This document shows positions 60,600 through 64,000 of a stretch of 64,000 nt of DNA, piece after piece (positions within the stretch are counted from its first letter, which is position 1; every line of letters begins with the position of its first letter). Source of the DNA: Cryptomeria japonica (lineage: Eukaryota > Streptophyta > Pinopsida > Cupressales > Cupressaceae). The translations under genes and the position numbers were made by a program. The notes beneath the pieces are model-generated. The model did no database searches. It was not told where the DNA came from and worked only from the letters and a program-made list of their open reading frames with translations. The stretch covers positions 339,244,502 through 339,308,501 of the forward strand of contig NC_081414.1 in NCBI RefSeq assembly GCF_030272615.1, given 5' to 3'.

Positions 60600-61050
60600 G
60601 GAGAGAGTAAGATAGAGAGAGGTGAAGAGAGGAGGAGATAGATAGTAAAATAGTTTGGTGTAGAGCTTAGGGTAGATAAAGACCATGAGATAGATATATA
60701 GCAAGTGAATGATGATATAATGCCACTAATTATTGAAATTTGACTAAGTTTGAAAAATTATAAGATCTCCTAAACTCTAGAATCTTCATTATGACTCCTA
60801 GAGATCTAAAACCACTCTCAAACATCCTGAATATATATATATATATAATATAACATTTAAGTATAAGAAAGATAAAAGACAAAGAGAAAATGTAACATAC
60901 TTAAATTTATATTTTATGTATATATCCTACTAAAAAACGTAAGAGAATGCTAAAGGAAGTGCCATATATGTTCATGTTCCTTATCTAACTTAATGTAAGA
61001 ATAACATGTATGTGTTTATCTTGCTAAACATAACCCGTTTGAGTTTATAT
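60600..61050 (-). repeat. Right inverted arm of the foldback-like element
   Basis: Its reverse complement follows the left arm 39,930-40,290 block by block, with an additional AT-rich segment at 60,828-60,945 including an (AT)n run. Homology fades outside about 61,050, although weak similarity may reach 61,150. Confidence 0.75.
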
Positions 61051-61490
61051 TTTAAAAAACACAACCGCATTTTTTTTTTTATAAGCCATGATTGTGTTTT
61101 TGTTTTAAAAAAATCGTATGTATTTTACCTTGTACTTAGGCTTGGGAGCCTTTTTTCCCTCCTTTTTACGTGTTTTCTTCTTCCAATCCGGTTTCTCAAC
61201 TTCATCGTCATTAGTTTACATGTTATCAAGTGGGTATTTCTAAAATTTCACCCATCTTTTGAGCTTTCTAGCCATATTTTTTTTTTTTAAATTGAACATT
61301 AACATATTAATCTTGAATTTCTTTTAATAGTGTCTCCATAGTTCTCAGAGATTTATGTGTACTATTTTTTTAATAACATTTGATCTACTTATCCAATTTT
61401 TTAAAAAATAATATATTATTGTAGTGCATTGACTATATACACTTAAAAAAAAATTGCATTTTCAATTAGTTTGGTGCAAGTTATGCTTCA

Positions 61491-64000
61491 TGTTGGCATT
61501 GTGTTGTCATTGATGTCAATCGGTATAGAATGTTACCGGTATCAAGAGGCTAGTGGCATTAGAGTTTAATGTCAACTAGAATAGAATATGGACCGGTAAG
61601 GGAGAAGAGTTGATGAGTTGTCATTGGTGACAACCATGTGACCATCTTCATGCAAAAGGAAGAACCGACATGTACCAGTATAATTAATGTGCAGTAATGT
61701 GACCACTCTGAAAAAGGGTTGTTGATATGGTGTTGCATACAACCGGGATGAATAGATTACATGATGAGCATTGGCTATGTTGAAGTGGTAGAATACTATT
61801 TGGTTCACATCAACACCAGAGGAGAAGTAGAAGTATGAGCAGGCCACCAGATTGCTAGTGTAAGGATAACTAGCAGGTCTCCCACTAGATGAAGAAGCAT
61901 TCCTAGGCTAGGTGATAGGTTGACAAAGTATGTTCTCTCTGTGTGTAGGATAATATATGTCATGTGGATGATGTATCCTCCCCTCACTAAAGTCACACTT
62001 GTACCGACAGAATGATTCCCTGAGATAGGCAGGTGATTGAATGAAGAGACCGGTTGTACAAGTGGAAGAATGAGGAGTTGAGATGGTGTGTTTTTCATTA
62101 ATCTTGACAAACCAAATGAGAGGAGAACCCATTTGATGGAGAATAATGTTGGCAAGTCTGCAAGAATATACATGGGATACCGAGATACTCAAGGAAGGTT
62201 GATGCAGAATAGTTGGAGTGTGATGACTTGGTGTCATCAATGTGTCTCACCGGCAAGAAGGAAAGTATGTTGCCCACCAGCAGACACATTTACTGGAGTC
62301 TACGTTGGTGATAGTTGACACATTATGTCAACTGGTGAAACATCAAAGAAGAGACAAGGAAGATAAGGTTCTTGCCTGATAAAGATAGAGTTCATTGAAG
62401 GTTGATGACATGGTGTCATCAAGAGTGGCTAACACGTAGTAGAAGACTCCTACATGTTGAGAATGTGCATGTTTTGGATTGACATGTTTGAAGATTGGTT
62501 TGAGTGTTCCACTAGCAGTTCAGCATAGTACATACATGGTAATGTAATTGGTAGAGTATGAGACACTGATAGAGCGGTGAAGTGCAGACATAAGGGTTAC
62601 ACAGGAAGATTAGAAAAGGTCATGACAAAAAGGACAACCGACAAGGTGGTTAGTGCCGATAGGGTTGGTGTACCGATATGGGCGTACTGGTTATGTATGT
62701 GGTCAGTGACTAAGAATGAACCAATAGAATAGTGTGATGAGGTGGATACCGATAGTGATGCCACATGAAGATGAAGTGGCAAACATGCATGAAGTGGTGG
62801 ATGAAACATGCACAGGTCAGTGAAGTGAGGTTGGTGAGGTAGTTGAGGTTGGTCTGACATTAATGGTGACTACAAAGCTCAAGGTGGAGTTGCAGAGGTG
62901 TGCAGAATGAGATCAAATAGATAACAGAGATCCGAAATAGTTTGATTGTGTAGATCAGAGTTGGCAAAAGAAATAGCTGATCTATTTATGGCGATTGACT
63001 GAAGTGTGCTGACAGACCGATTGCAGATTGTCAAAGATAGAAGGCATGATCAAGAAGGCATGTTAATGGTGGAGGTGTATAGTTGACTATCAGGTAGATC
63101 AGATTGGGCAAGATCTGATTGGATTTATTTTTCCTCGAGGATGATGAGGAAGCCCTAACCACCTAGATTTTGAATTAGCCTTTGGTAGGAAAACCAGGCT
63201 ATAAATAATGAAGCAAAATTCATTAAAGGGTGTTGTTGTCTAGAAGAATATTGTGCTACCGCGAAGTGTATTACTTCTACATGTGAGAGAAAATTAGTCA
63301 AGTACTCATCGAGTATCTGAGAAGAGACCGAGTGTGAGGGTGAACCTAGTTGAAGTGTTCAACTGGTAGAAGAGAAGAATCGATAGTGTCCATACTGGAA
63401 GAGAAGAAGCATAAGGAAGATAGAAAACTTGCAAAGTGTTGTACTGGTGAAGAGCAGAGAGTAAGGTGGAGATCTAGCAGAGCAGAAGAAGAGGAGAGGT
63501 GTACTAGTAGATTTTACTGCCAGTTAAGCAACATATGAGAGCAGCAGAAGAGTGAGTCGGTGTAGCAGAGAAGGTATCTCATCGGTAGAGTAAGGTATTT
63601 GGAATGGTTGTAAGATTCACTTGTAACAAAATAACTACCTTTGTAATTGATGTTTTCACAATGATTACTAAGTTGTAGCTCCTTTGGGTTGTAGCCCATA
63701 AATCAGTTAGGGGTTGGTGCTCTTTGGGTTGGTTCCCTAAATCAAGGGTTGGTTCTCCTTGGGGTAACAGAGTTTTCATTGTGAAGTTGGATTGGAGCAG
63801 TAGACTCCAACATAATTGCTCACTGAGGTTTTTCACATATTTGGTTTTCCTAGTATATGCTAGTGTTATGTGATGTCCCTTTATGTGTGTTTGCATTTGT
63901 GATTAGTCTCCCCACTAACTAGTAAGTCTGTTATGAGTTAGATCTTATAACCAGTATGCTCTCATAGGATAGTCAAAGGGAAAATTTTGAGAACCACTAA
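61491..64000 (+). repeat. Probable long LTR, truncated by the window end
   Basis: Starts TGTTGGCATTGTGTTGTCATTGATGTC, like copia LTR starts here, and contains ACCGGT hexamers. A TATA-like TATAAATA lies at 63,200-63,207. Near 63,815-63,850 an end-type module (GAGGTTTTTCACATA) appears. No matching end or internal region is reached, so length exceeds 2.5 kb. Family and completeness are unknown. Confidence 0.6.
63200..63207 (+). promoter_or_regulatory. Putative TATA box of the 61,491 LTR
   Basis: TATAAATA in the context GGCTATAAATAATGAAGC, deep inside the LTR. The position fits an LTR promoter; transcription is not demonstrated. Confidence 0.45.

Noticed and set aside
61572-62318. Overlapping open frames on both strands in the 61,491 LTR
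   Set aside because: Mutually overlapping, no recognisable domain, inside an LTR-like sequence.

Overview
The window looks like plant nuclear DNA from a large, repeat-filled genome. Nearly every recognisable feature is an LTR retrotransposon or a relic of one: Ty1/copia proteins, initiator-tRNA-Met primer sites, 5 bp target duplications and nested insertions. A gymnosperm or conifer source is my guess from element style only. I recognise no intact host gene, no tRNA or rRNA gene and no CRISPR array. All coding regions carry stops or frameshifts.

Left block (1-17,837) is a nest of copia-type elements, mostly read on the minus strand. The outermost is element C (10,360-17,837), a pol-less LTR element with coiled-coil and zinc-knuckle gag plus an unrecognised second ORF. 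Its 3' LTR is interrupted by element A (3,218-10,359), a complete but degenerate copia element. A shares its left LTR with a second copy, giving a tandem LTR-internal-LTR-internal array. That second copy's gag is interrupted at 2,742/2,743 by element B, and B's pol is interrupted at 128/129 by a plus-strand LTR running off the left edge. A B-type solo LTR (13,635-14,694) sits in C with a perfect GATCA duplication.

17,838-22,580 holds a broken, apparently intron-bearing gene of unknown function (18,914-20,369, minus) and AT-rich DNA. 22,581-31,008 is element F, an 8.4 kb LTR element in plus orientation with similar 1 kb LTRs and no visible pol. Its interior encodes Pro/Ser/His-rich repeat protein. 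31,009-39,900 is AT-rich, with LTR-like scraps and local repeats only.

39,930-61,050 is the most striking region. Two imperfect inverted arms (about 39,930-40,290 and 60,600-61,050), lined by (CT)n and (GA)n tracts, enclose an array of a 20 bp repeat centred on CATATG, present in both orientations. This looks like a foldback-type element. Three LTR insertions have expanded it: element D (41,677-49,332, pol-less), a solo LTR (50,166-51,278) and element E (52,040-58,728, a full copia element with a perfect ATATG duplication). Without them the host structure is about 5.7 kb.

61,491-64,000 starts another long LTR that leaves the window.

Elements C and D share an architecture: a gag without the usual N-terminal domain, four zinc-knuckle positions, a long second ORF, and no protease, integrase, RT or RNase H. 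Their primer sites and polypurine tracts nearly match those of the pol-bearing elements A, B and E. I infer they were mobilised in trans by copia relatives. D's second ORF keeps one reading frame for about 1,085 codons although about 17 stops interrupt it. Every one of those stops could arise from CAG, CAA or CGA by a single C-to-T change, as expected for decay of methylated DNA.
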